DNA of 30,610 bases from assembly GCA_964580965.1 (NCBI GenBank), contig CAZOLZ010000025.1, positions 1 through 30,610 of the forward strand. Reading direction: 5' to 3'. The position numbers and the translations under genes are program-made. Below are positions 1-8,596 of the stretch, in pieces (position 1 is the stretch's first letter; the number at the start of each line of letters is the position of its first letter). Source of the DNA: CAIUKX01 sp964580965. GTDB lineage: Bacteria; Bacteroidota; Bacteroidia; Flavobacteriales_D; Crocinitomicaceae. Below the pieces are notes generated by a model. The model did not search any database, was not told the DNA's origin, and saw only the letters and a list, made by a program, of their open reading frames with translations.

Positions 1-100
1 CTATAACCATTTATATAGCTACTCCTACAAGCTTTGCATGGTGGAGAATTATGTCTACATCCTGCATGATAAAGTTCGATATTTGTCGGTTTCCTTGTAC

Positions 101-134
101 AAAAAGCGAATTACTTATGTAATTCGCTTTTTTT
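101..134 (+). terminator. Rho-independent terminator of an unseen plus-strand unit
   Basis: A 14-bp perfect stem (101-114 with 119-132) around the loop TTAT is followed by a T-rich stretch on the plus strand. It presumably ends a transcription unit that enters from the left edge. Bases 1-100 hold no reading frame or RNA I can recognise. The frame from base 3 closes at 120-122 and the frame from base 2 closes at 146-148, both inside or beyond the hairpin, so neither is convincing as the end of a gene. The A-run on the other side means the hairpin could also work on the minus strand. Confidence 0.8.
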
Positions 135-152
135 GTTTATTTCTGTAAGAAT

Positions 153-178
153 AAAAAAAGGATACCGCTAAGGTATCC
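153..178 (-). terminator. Terminator of the dcw operon
   Basis: The 7-bp stem GGATACC (160-166) pairs with GGTATCC (172-178). On the minus strand it is followed by seven T residues (the A-run at 153-159). It lies about 30 bases after the stop of the yqeY-like gene, the last gene of the minus-strand division operon, and is the only clear terminator for that operon. Confidence 0.85.
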
Positions 179-208
179 TCTTCATCTAAAATTAAAAATG
201 GATATATT

Positions 209-655
209 CTACTTGTTTAAGGCTTCTTTTACAAGTGTTGAAATTACTTTACCATCAGCTTTACCCGCAAGTTTTGCTGTTAAAACCCCCATAACTTTCC
301 CCATGTCTTTTGGGCTATTTGCTCCTGTTTGCTCTATGGCAGCTGTCACTTCAACTCTTATCTCATCATCTGACATCATTTTAGGTAGATAATTCTCAAT
401 TACTTTAGCTTGAAATAATTCATCAGTTGCTAAATCTTCTCTTCCTTGTTTGATGTACAAATCGTATGTTTCCATACGTTGTTTATGTAGCTTCAATACT
501 ATTTTCATCGCTGCTTCATCAGAAACCTCACCTGAACCAGAAGTTGCTTCTAACAAAAGTTTTGATTTGATATCTCTTAATGCCGCTAATTTTTCTTTTT
601 CTTTAGCTATCATTGCAGCTTTAATGTCTGCATTTATTTGTTCTGTAAATGACAT
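209..655 (-). CDS. GatB/YqeY domain protein
   Basis: This 148-residue protein belongs to the YqeY family, small proteins that resemble the tRNA-binding tail domain of the amidotransferase subunit GatB. The sequence shows the family pattern: a helical N-terminal half (ALRDIKSKLL near residue 25; KQRMETYDLYIKQGREDLA near 58-76), the ENYLPKMMSDDEI stretch near 87, and a C-terminal NSPKDMGKVMGVL segment with KADGKVISTLV. The length is normal. The ATG at 655 is three bases from the ftsZ stop, so the gene is cotranscribed as the last gene of the dcw operon, a usual position in Flavobacteriia. The cellular role of stand-alone YqeY proteins is not settled; a link to tRNA metabolism is inferred from the GatB domain. 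Confidence 0.9.
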   Translation of the reverse strand: MSFTEQINADIKAAMIAKEKEKLAALRDIKSKLLLEATSGSGEVSDEAAMKIVLKLHKQRMETYDLYIKQGREDLATDELFQAKVIENYLPKMMSDDEIRVEVTAAIEQTGANSPKDMGKVMGVLTAKLAGKADGKVISTLVKEALNK

Positions 656-658
656 TTC

Positions 659-2317
659 TTAATCTACGTTATCGTGTAAAAATGAATTATTTCCTCTTAA
701 ATTATTTCCGTTTTCATCTTTAGAAATACCAAATCTACTGATGTTATTTTCCTTACTGTGGTTTGAATTGTCTAATTGAATATTTTGACGTAAATAAGCA
801 GGTTCTTTTTCTAATTCATTCAAACCATCAGCTTTTTTGATTTTATCAGTATATTCTTTTATACGAGTTAATCTTTCTTGAGCTCTGCGTTGTTGTTCTT
901 CATTCGACAAAACATTTTTACGAGAATGCTCTTCTTCTTCAATTCTTTTTTCAACAGGATCCTCCAGCTTATGAACGATGATTTCTGGTTCGCTAATTTC
1001 TTTTTTAGCTTCTAAATCTTCTTCTTTTGCCTCATCAACGAAGTCCCATTCTTTAATGTTTTCAGTCTCAGTATGTGTTTTTTCGTCTAATTCCCAACGT
1101 CTCTCTTCTATCTGATCTTCATTTAAGTTTTCACCAGATAATTCGTGTCTAACTTCTTTATTGTTTTCGTTTTCAGCAGTTTTGATAAATGGTGTGTCAT
1201 CAATTTGCTCTTCGTTTCTAATTGTTGTCTCTGTTTTTTGTGTTGGTGAGTTTAAAGGCTGAACAATTTCTTTTTTTGTCTCCTCCTCTAATTTACGAAC
1301 CACTCTTTCTGGTGCTTTATCTAAACCTGTTAAAGGAGCTGTATTGAAATTAGTTGCTATTAACGTAACACTCAATTTATCACCTAAAGTAGCATCGTAA
1401 CCATGTCCCCAAATTACATCAGCAGTAGATCCAGATTCATCTTGAATATAATCTGTAATAGCTGTGATTTCATCCATTAATACTTCTTTATCACCATAAG
1501 TGATATTCAATAGTACATATTTAGCGCCACTAATGTCGTTATCGTTCAATAATGGAGAAGATAATGCGTTTTGAACTGCTTCAATTGCTCTGTTTTCTCC
1601 TTCTGCTGCAGCACTACCCATTATTGCAACACCACTATTTTTCATTACTGTATTAACGTCATTGAAATCAACGTTAATATTACCAGTAACAGAAATGACT
1701 TCAGCAATACCTTTCGCAGCAATTGTCAAAACATTATCCGCTTGCGCAAATGCATTACCAATCGTTAGGTTTCCACTCATTTCACGAAGGCGTTCATTGT
1801 TGATTACTAATAATGTATCAACATTCTTTCTCATTTCTTCGATTCCATCCTCAGCTTGTTGTCTTCTTTTTCTTCCCTCAAAACCAAAAGGAATAGTAAC
1901 GATACCTACAGTTAGTATACCTAATTCTCTAGCAACTTCAGCAATTACTGGAGCGGCACCAGTACCAGTACCACCACCCATTCCTGCAGTAACGAAAACC
2001 ATTTTAGTTCCTTTACCTAAGAATTCTCTAATATCTTCAATGTTTTCAATGGCTGAATTTCTTCCGATTTCAGGAATTGCTCCAGCACCACAACCATCAG
2101 TTAAAGATGCTCCTAACTGAACTTTTAATGGTACAGGCGAAATATTTAATGCTTGTCTATCTGTATTGCATACAATAAAATCAACACCAACGATACCTTG
2201 ATCGTACATGTAATTTACTGCGTTGCTACCACCTCCACCAACACCAATAACTTTGATAATAGAAGAGTTTTCTTTTGGTAAATCAAATTGTAATCCTAAG
2301 TTTTCTGACTCTGACAT
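659..2317 (-). CDS. ftsZ: Cell division protein FtsZ with long charged tail
   Basis: FtsZ is the tubulin-like GTPase that polymerises into the cytoplasmic Z-ring. The nucleotide-binding GGGTGTG signature is at residues 114-120, the glycine-rich N-terminal loop GVGGGGSNAV is near 25-34, and the catalytic T7 loop NVDFNDV is at 215-221, so it should be an active GTPase. The conserved core ends near residue 325. It is followed by about 225 residues rich in Glu, Lys and Asn, probably disordered, and then conserved blocks including EPAYLRQNIQL and the final NNSFLHDNVD. At 552 residues it is much longer than E. coli FtsZ (383); long tails of this kind are usual in Bacteroidetes. The gene is 19 bases after ftsA, whose product anchors FtsZ to the membrane, and three bases before the yqeY-like gene. 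Confidence 0.98.
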   Translation of the reverse strand: MSESENLGLQFDLPKENSSIIKVIGVGGGGSNAVNYMYDQGIVGVDFIVCNTDRQALNISPVPLKVQLGASLTDGCGAGAIPEIGRNSAIENIEDIREFLGKGTKMVFVTAGMGGGTGTGAAPVIAEVARELGILTVGIVTIPFGFEGRKRRQQAEDGIEEMRKNVDTLLVINNERLREMSGNLTIGNAFAQADNVLTIAAKGIAEVISVTGNINVDFNDVNTVMKNSGVAIMGSAAAEGENRAIEAVQNALSSPLLNDNDISGAKYVLLNITYGDKEVLMDEITAITDYIQDESGSTADVIWGHGYDATLGDKLSVTLIATNFNTAPLTGLDKAPERVVRKLEEETKKEIVQPLNSPTQKTETTIRNEEQIDDTPFIKTAENENNKEVRHELSGENLNEDQIEERRWELDEKTHTETENIKEWDFVDEAKEEDLEAKKEISEPEIIVHKLEDPVEKRIEEEEHSRKNVLSNEEQQRRAQERLTRIKEYTDKIKKADGLNELEKEPAYLRQNIQLDNSNHSKENNISRFGISKDENGNNLRGNNSFLHDNVD

Positions 2318-2336
2318 ATTAAAAGTGTTTAATTCG

Positions 2337-3623
2337 TTAATCTATTTTTTCGTCTGGGAATAAAATTTGCCCTAATTTTTTTATTTCATTAAAGAATGAA
2401 CCCCTTGAAGGTTTTTCAACTTTATTCTCAGTTTCTTCTTCTTTTTCAATTGTTAAAGTATCGATGTTTTTGCTATCAAAACCTTTTAATACTAGACCAA
2501 TACCAGTTGCATAAATCGGACTAGTAATGTTATTTACTGCGCTATTACTTGCAATATGTTCATTAGGAAATCCAATTCTTGTATCCATACCTGTTACATA
2601 TTCAAATAATTGTTTGATGTGTTTCAGTTCAGAACCACCACCTGTAACAACGATTCCTCCAATTAATTTTTTCTCGTATCCAGAATTTCTAATTTCATAG
2701 TAAACCATCTCTACGATTTCTTCTATTCTTGCTTGAATGATACTTGCTAAGTTTTTTAATGAAATCTCTTTAGGGTCTCTTCCTTTAAGACCCGGAATAC
2801 ATACGATTTCATTAGATTGACTTTCACTTGCTAAAGCCGAACCAAATTTAACTTTGATGGCTTCAGCATATTTACGCATAATCGAACAACCATCTTTAAT
2901 ATCATCTGTGATCACATTTCCTCCAAATGGAATCACAGCTGTATGTCTTATGATACCTTCGTGGAAAATTGCAACATCTGTTGTTCCACCGCCTATATCT
3001 ACTAATACAACACCCGCTTCTTTTTCTTCTTCTGTTAATACTGAATCAGCAGAAGCTATAGGTTCTAGTATAATTTCATTTACTTTTAATCCTGCTCTTT
3101 CTATACATTTGTAAATGTTCATTGTCGCGCTAACGTTTCCAATAATGATATGGAAATTTGCTTCTAGACGAGTACCAGGCATTCCAATCGGATTTTTGAT
3201 ACCTAATTCATTGTCTACAATATATTCTTGAGGCATTACACTGATGATTTCTTCACCAGGATTCATTGCTAAGTGATGCATTTCTTCCTTCAGTTCATCA
3301 ACGTCTTTTTGACTAATTTCGTTTTCAGTATTTTTTCTGGTTAAAATTCCTCTGTGCTGAATGCTTTTGATGTGCTGCCCAGCAATTCCTACGTTTACAG
3401 AGTGAATATTCAATTTACCTTCAACTCTATCTTGAGCCTCTTGTACAGCTTTTTTGATTGATTCTACTGTTTGATCAATGTTTTGAACCATTCCTCTCTT
3501 CACACCAAGAGATTCACTTGTTCCCATTGATAAAATATCAAGCTTACCATGCTCATTTTTCTGTCCAACAAAACATGCAATTTTTGTAGTACCTATATCT
3601 AAACCAACTATAATTTTTGCCAT
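2337..3623 (-). CDS. ftsA: Cell division protein FtsA
   Basis: FtsA is an actin-like ATPase that tethers FtsZ to the membrane and recruits later division proteins. The phosphate-1 motif GLDIGTTK is at residues 7-14. The phosphate-2 motif DIGGGTTDVAIF lies near 210 and the adenosine motif GGIVVTGGGSELKHI near 325. Between phosphate-1 and phosphate-2 lies the 1C domain typical of FtsA. The last about 20 residues (SFFNEIKKLGQILFPDEKID) can form an amphipathic helix, which fits the FtsA membrane-targeting sequence. At 428 residues the length is normal. The ATG at 3623 begins one base after the ftsQ stop, and ftsZ follows after 19 bases. Confidence 0.97.
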   Translation of the reverse strand: MAKIIVGLDIGTTKIACFVGQKNEHGKLDILSMGTSESLGVKRGMVQNIDQTVESIKKAVQEAQDRVEGKLNIHSVNVGIAGQHIKSIQHRGILTRKNTENEISQKDVDELKEEMHHLAMNPGEEIISVMPQEYIVDNELGIKNPIGMPGTRLEANFHIIIGNVSATMNIYKCIERAGLKVNEIILEPIASADSVLTEEEKEAGVVLVDIGGGTTDVAIFHEGIIRHTAVIPFGGNVITDDIKDGCSIMRKYAEAIKVKFGSALASESQSNEIVCIPGLKGRDPKEISLKNLASIIQARIEEIVEMVYYEIRNSGYEKKLIGGIVVTGGGSELKHIKQLFEYVTGMDTRIGFPNEHIASNSAVNNITSPIYATGIGLVLKGFDSKNIDTLTIEKEEETENKVEKPSRGSFFNEIKKLGQILFPDEKID

Positions 3624-3624
3624 A

Positions 3625-4422
3625 CTAACTTTTTTTCTTGCAAACGATTTGATTTGCGTATTTCAGAATGAATTCATTGTATTTGTTCCAACCTTCGTAC
3701 GGAATCGCTTCCCTGTAAAAAACTTTTAACTTTTTAAACTTCTCTTCAACTTCTTTTTGAGAATGTGCACTCCCAAAAATAATCTTTTGACCACCTATTT
3801 TTGGGATTAAAACAAAATCGCCGTTTGGTAAACGATGTATTTGACCTATTAATGAATGGAACAACTGATCTCTACAAACATAATTAGAAATAAAATAGAT
3901 ATCATCTAGTTTCCTAATACTTTTCAAGGAGTCATTGTTAATAATATCATCTAATTTTTCTTCGTCCAAACGATCTTTTATTTCACCTGTAACTATCAGA
4001 ACATGAGCAGTGTGTAAGTTAGATAAAGGCATTTTTTCACCATCTTCGTCAATGTAATAACTTTCATCAAATTTATTTATAACTCTAGCTATTGGTTTTC
4101 TCAGTTCAATTTCAATTTTCCACTTTGTTCCAATATTTGTGTAAACTTTTGATGTTTTTACTTCACTCATATTGTTTATGAAGCGTTCAATAACTAATGG
4201 TTTTAAATTTTTGTGTTTTTGATGATAGAAGATTAATCCCTCTCTTTTAAGGCGTTCTAGAAGTTCATCTTTTGTTAAAAAAGCATTTTCACCTTTTACT
4301 GAAATTGTTACTTCTGGTGCATCAATGAACATTTCAAGTTGCGCATTTTTGACCTTTAACATTAGAAATATAACTAATGAAATAAAACTAATCCATCCCA
4401 GTATTTTTATCCAAATCTTCAT
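3625..4422 (-). CDS. ftsQ: Cell division protein FtsQ/DivIB
   Basis: FtsQ is a bitopic membrane protein that links the cytoplasmic and periplasmic parts of the divisome. The N-terminus has a short cytoplasmic piece and one transmembrane helix at about residues 5-23. It is followed by a POTRA-like segment (VTISVKGENAFLTKDELLERL near 40) and a periplasmic beta domain. Sequence similarity of FtsQ proteins across phyla is weak, so the call rests on topology, a length of 265 residues and the position between murC and ftsA. The ATG overlaps the murC stop by four bases (ATGA), which suggests translational coupling. Confidence 0.9.
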   Translation of the reverse strand: MKIWIKILGWISFISLVIFLMLKVKNAQLEMFIDAPEVTISVKGENAFLTKDELLERLKREGLIFYHQKHKNLKPLVIERFINNMSEVKTSKVYTNIGTKWKIEIELRKPIARVINKFDESYYIDEDGEKMPLSNLHTAHVLIVTGEIKDRLDEEKLDDIINNDSLKSIRKLDDIYFISNYVCRDQLFHSLIGQIHRLPNGDFVLIPKIGGQKIIFGSAHSQKEVEEKFKKLKVFYREAIPYEGWNKYNEFILKYANQIVCKKKS

Positions 4423-5828
4423 TTACAGATGTGAGTGTTTTTATTTAGAATTGTTTTTATTTTTGGAACTAATAAATCAATATTACCAGCACCAATTGTA
4501 AGGAGAACACCATCTTCAATTTTTGCTACTCTTTCCAGGATTTGTTCAGCATTATAAATTCCAGCATTTGAATTTTCAATTGCTGCTAATAAATTTTGAC
4601 TATTTATACCTGGTATTGGTTCTTCCCTTGCCGGATAAATATCCATTAAAAGGAGTTCGTCTACGCATGAAAGTTCTTTGCAAAAATCTTTCATAAAGTC
4701 TTTTGTTCTTGAAAAGAGATGAGGTTGAAAAATTGCTCTAATCTTTTGTTCAGGATATAATAACTTTACAGAATTAATTAACGCATTAATCTCTGTAGGA
4801 TGATGCGCATAATCGTCTATATAAGTTAGATTTTGCGATTTAAAATGATAATCAAACCTTCTTTTAACCCCTCTAAAACTTTTTAATCCTGATCTGATTT
4901 CTTCTTCAGACAAACCAAGTTCTAGGCAAAAGAGTATACATGCAAGTGCATTTTCAGCATTATGTATTCCTGGCTGACCAAATTCTACAGCTTTCCAAGT
5001 TTTAGTTTGGTATTTAAAATCAAATAAAAAAACACCCTGTTCAAATCTTATATTTTCAATCTTTGCATCAGCATTGCATATTGCTGTTTTTGTTGAAATG
5101 CCATATGTTATTTGCTTACAATTTGTTTTTAGTTCAATTCCACTTTTAATAATTAAAAACCCTGTTGAATCAATTAAACTAGCATATTCTTGAAAGCCAT
5201 TTTTAAACGATTCTTGATTACCATAAATATCCAAATGATCTGCATCAATGGAAGTAATGATACTCGCAAAAGGATGTAATTGTAAAAATGAACGATCAAA
5301 TTCATCTGCTTCAATCACAGTATAAGGAGATGTGTTATTCATGACTAAGTTTGAGTCAAAATTTGAAGCTATCCCTCCTAGAAAAGCATTGCATTTTAGA
5401 TGTGATTCATTCAGTAAATGTGCTAGTAAGGTACTTGTAGTAGTTTTTCCATGTGTACCAGCAACACATAAACCTTTCGATGTTTTGGTTAATAAACCTA
5501 ATACTTGTGAGCGTTTTAAAATATGAAAACCATTTATTTTAAAATAGGTTAATTCTTTATTTTTATCGTTTACTGCAGGTGTAAATACAACAAGTGTTTT
5601 TGTTTTATCTTTAAAAATAGTTGGTATCTGTTCGACATGATCATCAAAATGTATGGAAATACCTTCTTTTAGAAGCTCTTTTGTCAAGTTTGTTTCCGTT
5701 TTATCATATCCTGCAACATTCCAATTAGATTTGTTAAAATAACGAGCAAGAGCAGACATCCCAATACCACCAATACCTACAAAGTAGATGTTAGTATATG
5801 CTTTAATATCAATTTGTTCGTCATTCAT
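4419..5828 (-). CDS. murC: UDP-N-acetylmuramate--L-alanine ligase MurC
   Basis: MurC adds L-alanine to UDP-MurNAc with ATP, the first step of the stem peptide, in the cytoplasm. The N-terminal nucleotide-sugar domain carries YFVGIGGIGMSALARYF near residue 15. The central ATP-binding domain has GTHGKTTTSTLLAHLL near 124. The C-terminal domain has the MurC-typical DDYAHHPTEI near 340 and the QPHLFSRTKDF motif near 370. The length of 469 residues is normal. The gene starts 11 bases after murG and overlaps ftsQ by four bases. Confidence 0.97.
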   Translation of the reverse strand: MNDEQIDIKAYTNIYFVGIGGIGMSALARYFNKSNWNVAGYDKTETNLTKELLKEGISIHFDDHVEQIPTIFKDKTKTLVVFTPAVNDKNKELTYFKINGFHILKRSQVLGLLTKTSKGLCVAGTHGKTTTSTLLAHLLNESHLKCNAFLGGIASNFDSNLVMNNTSPYTVIEADEFDRSFLQLHPFASIITSIDADHLDIYGNQESFKNGFQEYASLIDSTGFLIIKSGIELKTNCKQITYGISTKTAICNADAKIENIRFEQGVFLFDFKYQTKTWKAVEFGQPGIHNAENALACILFCLELGLSEEEIRSGLKSFRGVKRRFDYHFKSQNLTYIDDYAHHPTEINALINSVKLLYPEQKIRAIFQPHLFSRTKDFMKDFCKELSCVDELLLMDIYPAREEPIPGINSQNLLAAIENSNAGIYNAEQILERVAKIEDGVLLTIGAGNIDLLVPKIKTILNKNTHICK

Positions 5829-5839
5829 TTCACCAATCT

Positions 5840-6946
5840 TTAAATTAGTTTTTCAATTTCTGTTACAATCGTTTCTGTTGCTTTTGGCTTACCAAGTTCT
5901 TGAATTGCTTCTACTAATTCTTGTTGTTTTTTAGGATTTTCTAGTAACGAAATTGCTGTTGGTAATAATTCTTCTTTAGCATCATTATCTTTAATAATAA
6001 TTGCAGCATTTTGTTTTACTAAAGCCATTGCATTTTTTGTTTGATGATCCTCAGCAACATTTGGAGAAGGAACTAAAATGGTTGGTTTATGAACTAAACT
6101 TAGTTCTGAAACAGAAATTGCACCTGCTCTAGATATGATCGTATCAGCAATCGCATAAGCATAATCCATACGTTCTATGAATTCAACCATTTTTACATTT
6201 TCTGGTAAACTATTCAATTGATTTTTCAATGTGGGGTAATAAAATTTACCACATTGCCATAATAATTGAATGGATTGATTTTCAAATTTAGATAAATGAT
6301 TAATGGCACTTTCATTTAATGTTCTAGCCCCTAGACTTCCACCAATAATTAGTATTGTTTTTTTGGAAGGGTCTAATTTGTAAAAACTGAAACCATCATT
6401 TTTTTTATTTTCCAAATCGGCAACAACAGAAGTTCGAACAGGATTTCCTGTTAAAACAATTTTTTCTTCGGGGAAAAATTTCTCTAAGCCCTCATATGCC
6501 GTACAAATCGTTTTTACTTTGTGGGCTAATAATTTATTAGTTTTTCCTGGAAAAGAATTTTGTTCTTGAACAAGCGTAGGAATATTTAAACTTTGCGCAG
6601 CTTTTAACGTTGGCCCAGATGCGTATCCACCAACACCAATAACTACTTGAGGTTTAAATTCGTTTAAAATATTTTTAGCCTTAATTAAACTTTGAATAAT
6701 TTTAAATGGCAACAAAAAGTTTTTAAATGTGAATTTTCTTTGAAAACCAACAATATCAAGCCCAATGATCTTATAACCAGCGGCTGGAACTTTTTCCATC
6801 TCCATTTTTCCATTTGCGCCAACAAAAAGGATATCAACTTCGGGGTTTCTTCTTTGGATTTCATCCGCAATTGCGACCGCAGGAAATATATGTCCCCCAG
6901 AACCACCGCCAGAAATAATTACTCTTTCAATGTTCTTTTTTTCCAT
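5840..6946 (-). CDS. murG: UDP-GlcNAc transferase MurG (lipid II synthase)
   Basis: MurG transfers GlcNAc from UDP-GlcNAc to lipid I on the inner face of the membrane, giving lipid II. The N-terminal glycine-rich loop ISGGGSGGHIFPAVAIA at residues 11-27 is the family signature. VGVGGYASGPTL lies near 105. The second Rossmann domain has IGGSLGARTLN near 200 and the donor-binding segment IISRAGAISVSEL near 270, followed by HQTKNA near 300. The length of 368 residues is normal. The gene lies five bases after ftsW and eleven before murC, so the enzymes making and flipping or polymerising lipid II are encoded side by side. Confidence 0.97.
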   Translation of the reverse strand: MEKKNIERVIISGGGSGGHIFPAVAIADEIQRRNPEVDILFVGANGKMEMEKVPAAGYKIIGLDIVGFQRKFTFKNFLLPFKIIQSLIKAKNILNEFKPQVVIGVGGYASGPTLKAAQSLNIPTLVQEQNSFPGKTNKLLAHKVKTICTAYEGLEKFFPEEKIVLTGNPVRTSVVADLENKKNDGFSFYKLDPSKKTILIIGGSLGARTLNESAINHLSKFENQSIQLLWQCGKFYYPTLKNQLNSLPENVKMVEFIERMDYAYAIADTIISRAGAISVSELSLVHKPTILVPSPNVAEDHQTKNAMALVKQNAAIIIKDNDAKEELLPTAISLLENPKKQQELVEAIQELGKPKATETIVTEIEKLI

Positions 6947-6951
6947 TACGC

Positions 6952-8118
6952 TTAGTTTGAAACAAGTTCTTCTTCAGAACTATCATTTTTAATTTGTTTA
7001 TATGCTATACTTTGAACGATTCCTAACGAAACAGCTGTCATAATGAGTGCAGATCCTCCCATTGCTAATAAAGGCATATTTTGTCCTGTTACAGGAAATA
7101 CTCCAGTACAGACTAACATGTTAACCGATGCTTGAGTTAGTATTAAAACACCTATACCTAAACAGACATAGGTTTCAAATCGTTTTTCTGATTTGATACC
7201 TATTTGTAATATGCGATAAAATAATATTAGGTAAAGGAACACTAGAAATACAGCTGCTATAAATCCAAATTCTTCTACAAAACTTGAATAATAAAAATCT
7301 GCATACGCTTCAGGTAGATATTCTTTTAATTTTCCGTCACCGACACCTTGTCCAATTACACCACCATTATATATCGCCAGTTGTGCATTAAGTGATTGTG
7401 CATTAGCTAAAATATTTTTTTCACCTTCTCCTAAGTTTGTGATACGGTTTTCCCAGGTTTGATAACGAGGTAATAAATTGATGCTTGGAACAAGCTTATG
7501 AACAGTGACTGCTAAAGTAATAACAACAATACCAACACCAAATACAATACTAAGTTTTCCAAAAGGTACTTTTGCAATGAATAGAATTGTTAAACTAACC
7601 ATAAATATTAAGGCAGCTGTTGAAAAATTGTCCTTAAAAATGAGTCCACAAATAACAAAAATTGGAATCATTACGGGTAAAAAGCCTTCTTTCCAATTAT
7701 TCAATAGGTCTTTCTTAACCACCAATAAACGAGAAACGGTTAAGATTAAAGCTAGTTTAGCAAAGTCTGAAGATTGAAAAGTTAGTCCTACAAATGGAAT
7801 TTTAATCCATCTTCCTGCATCATTAATTTTTGTTCCAAAAAAGAAAGTGAAAATTAATAATCCAATTGCAACATAGTATCCAAATTTAGCAATCCGAGAA
7901 AAGTATTTTGGATCTTTTTTATGAATCCAAAACATGGTAAAAAAAGCAATCAAAACATATATGAAGTGCTTGAATAAATATTTAAATGGTGTTCCTCCTT
8001 GGATTTTTACAAGGATAGGAACAAAACTATAAACACTTACCAATGAAAATGCAAGCATTAACATTGTGATAATCCAGATAACACGATCTCCCTTTAAATA
8101 TTTAATGTACTCTTTCAA
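6952..8118 (-). CDS. ftsW: Cell division protein FtsW (SEDS glycosyltransferase)
   Basis: FtsW is a SEDS-family polytopic membrane protein that polymerises lipid II during septation together with FtsI. The 388-residue sequence has about ten hydrophobic segments. The large extracytoplasmic loop carries LLPRYQTWENRI near 215 and ends in the AIYNGGVIGQGVGDGKLKEYLPEAYADF region. This is followed by the conserved EEFGFIAAVFLV and, near the end, TGQNMPLLAMGGSALI. I take the start as the TTG at 8118, because KEYIKYLKGDRVIW is a natural N-terminus and no ATG precedes the first membrane helix. RodA is the alternative, but the place between murD and murG favours FtsW. Confidence 0.95.
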   Translation of the reverse strand: MKEYIKYLKGDRVIWIITMLMLAFSLVSVYSFVPILVKIQGGTPFKYLFKHFIYVLIAFFTMFWIHKKDPKYFSRIAKFGYYVAIGLLIFTFFFGTKINDAGRWIKIPFVGLTFQSSDFAKLALILTVSRLLVVKKDLLNNWKEGFLPVMIPIFVICGLIFKDNFSTAALIFMVSLTILFIAKVPFGKLSIVFGVGIVVITLAVTVHKLVPSINLLPRYQTWENRITNLGEGEKNILANAQSLNAQLAIYNGGVIGQGVGDGKLKEYLPEAYADFYYSSFVEEFGFIAAVFLVFLYLILFYRILQIGIKSEKRFETYVCLGIGVLILTQASVNMLVCTGVFPVTGQNMPLLAMGGSALIMTAVSLGIVQSIAYKQIKNDSSEEELVSN

Positions 8119-8121
8119 TGT

Positions 8122-8595
8122 TTAGATTTGATGTAATTTTATAAATTCCTCAATACTTTCTTTTGTAATCTCCCAATTTTGTCCATCTGTTGTAAACAAT
8201 AAAACAGCATGTTTTCTTTTAAAAGTGGGAAGTAAACTTAATGCATCATTAATATTTTTGACCGAGGCTAAATTTTTCATTTCTAACCAATGATCTATTG
8301 ATAATCTTAATTTTGAAGAATCATGAAATAAAATAGTATCTATGTTTGCTATTAAACTTTCATCTCTTTTTAGAGTATCATTCACTGTCTCATAATTTCC
8401 AACCCAAACGATAGGGAATGGGAAAGAATGAATTGTATTTGCAAGTAACTCGGTTGAAGGTTGATGCCATGAAAAAACATCCATTCCCCAAAGTTTTCCA
8501 TGAGGTTGAATAGAAGTTTGTTTCATTTTTTTCAAACTTTCTTCTCTAGCTTGTAAAAGTGGACTTATTAGTTCTTTTTTAACTTTTTGGTCCAT
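8122..8595 (-). CDS. Unrecognised protein resembling a lone Mur-ligase C-terminal domain
   Basis: This 157-residue protein is not a named dcw gene. I start it at the ATG at 8595, one base after the murD stop. A longer start at 8697 would run 101 bases inside murD and is unlikely. By eye, residues 32-154 follow the C-terminal domain of the neighbouring MurD. Residues 38-48 occupy the place of NDSKATN in MurD or DDYAHHPTE in MurC. PIVWVGNYETVND (61-73) matches PTVWIVGGVDKGND. ANIDTILFHDSSKLRLSI (83-100) matches DNVKAIICLGKDNQKII. VKNINDALSLL (112-122) and HAVLLFTTDGQNW (129-141) match AKTAMEAVAYG and ETVLLSPACASFD. The ligand-contacting residues are lost and there is no ATP-binding domain. It may be a decayed duplicate, or a regulator of MurD or other Mur enzymes. 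Homology is inferred from hand alignment only. Confidence 0.75.
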   Translation of the reverse strand: MDQKVKKELISPLLQAREESLKKMKQTSIQPHGKLWGMDVFSWHQPSTELLANTIHSFPFPIVWVGNYETVNDTLKRDESLIANIDTILFHDSSKLRLSIDHWLEMKNLASVKNINDALSLLPTFKRKHAVLLFTTDGQNWEITKESIEEFIKLHQI

Positions 8596-8596
8596 T

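Noticed and set aside
30..100. A stretch with GTTCGAT that recalls a tRNA T-arm
   Set aside because: The flanking bases do not form the T-stem or an acceptor stem, and no anticodon arm can be drawn.
1662..2120. A 152-codon open frame on the plus strand inside ftsZ
   Set aside because: It is antisense to the most conserved part of ftsZ, rich in Ser, Ile and Pro as expected for a shadow frame, and has no promoter.
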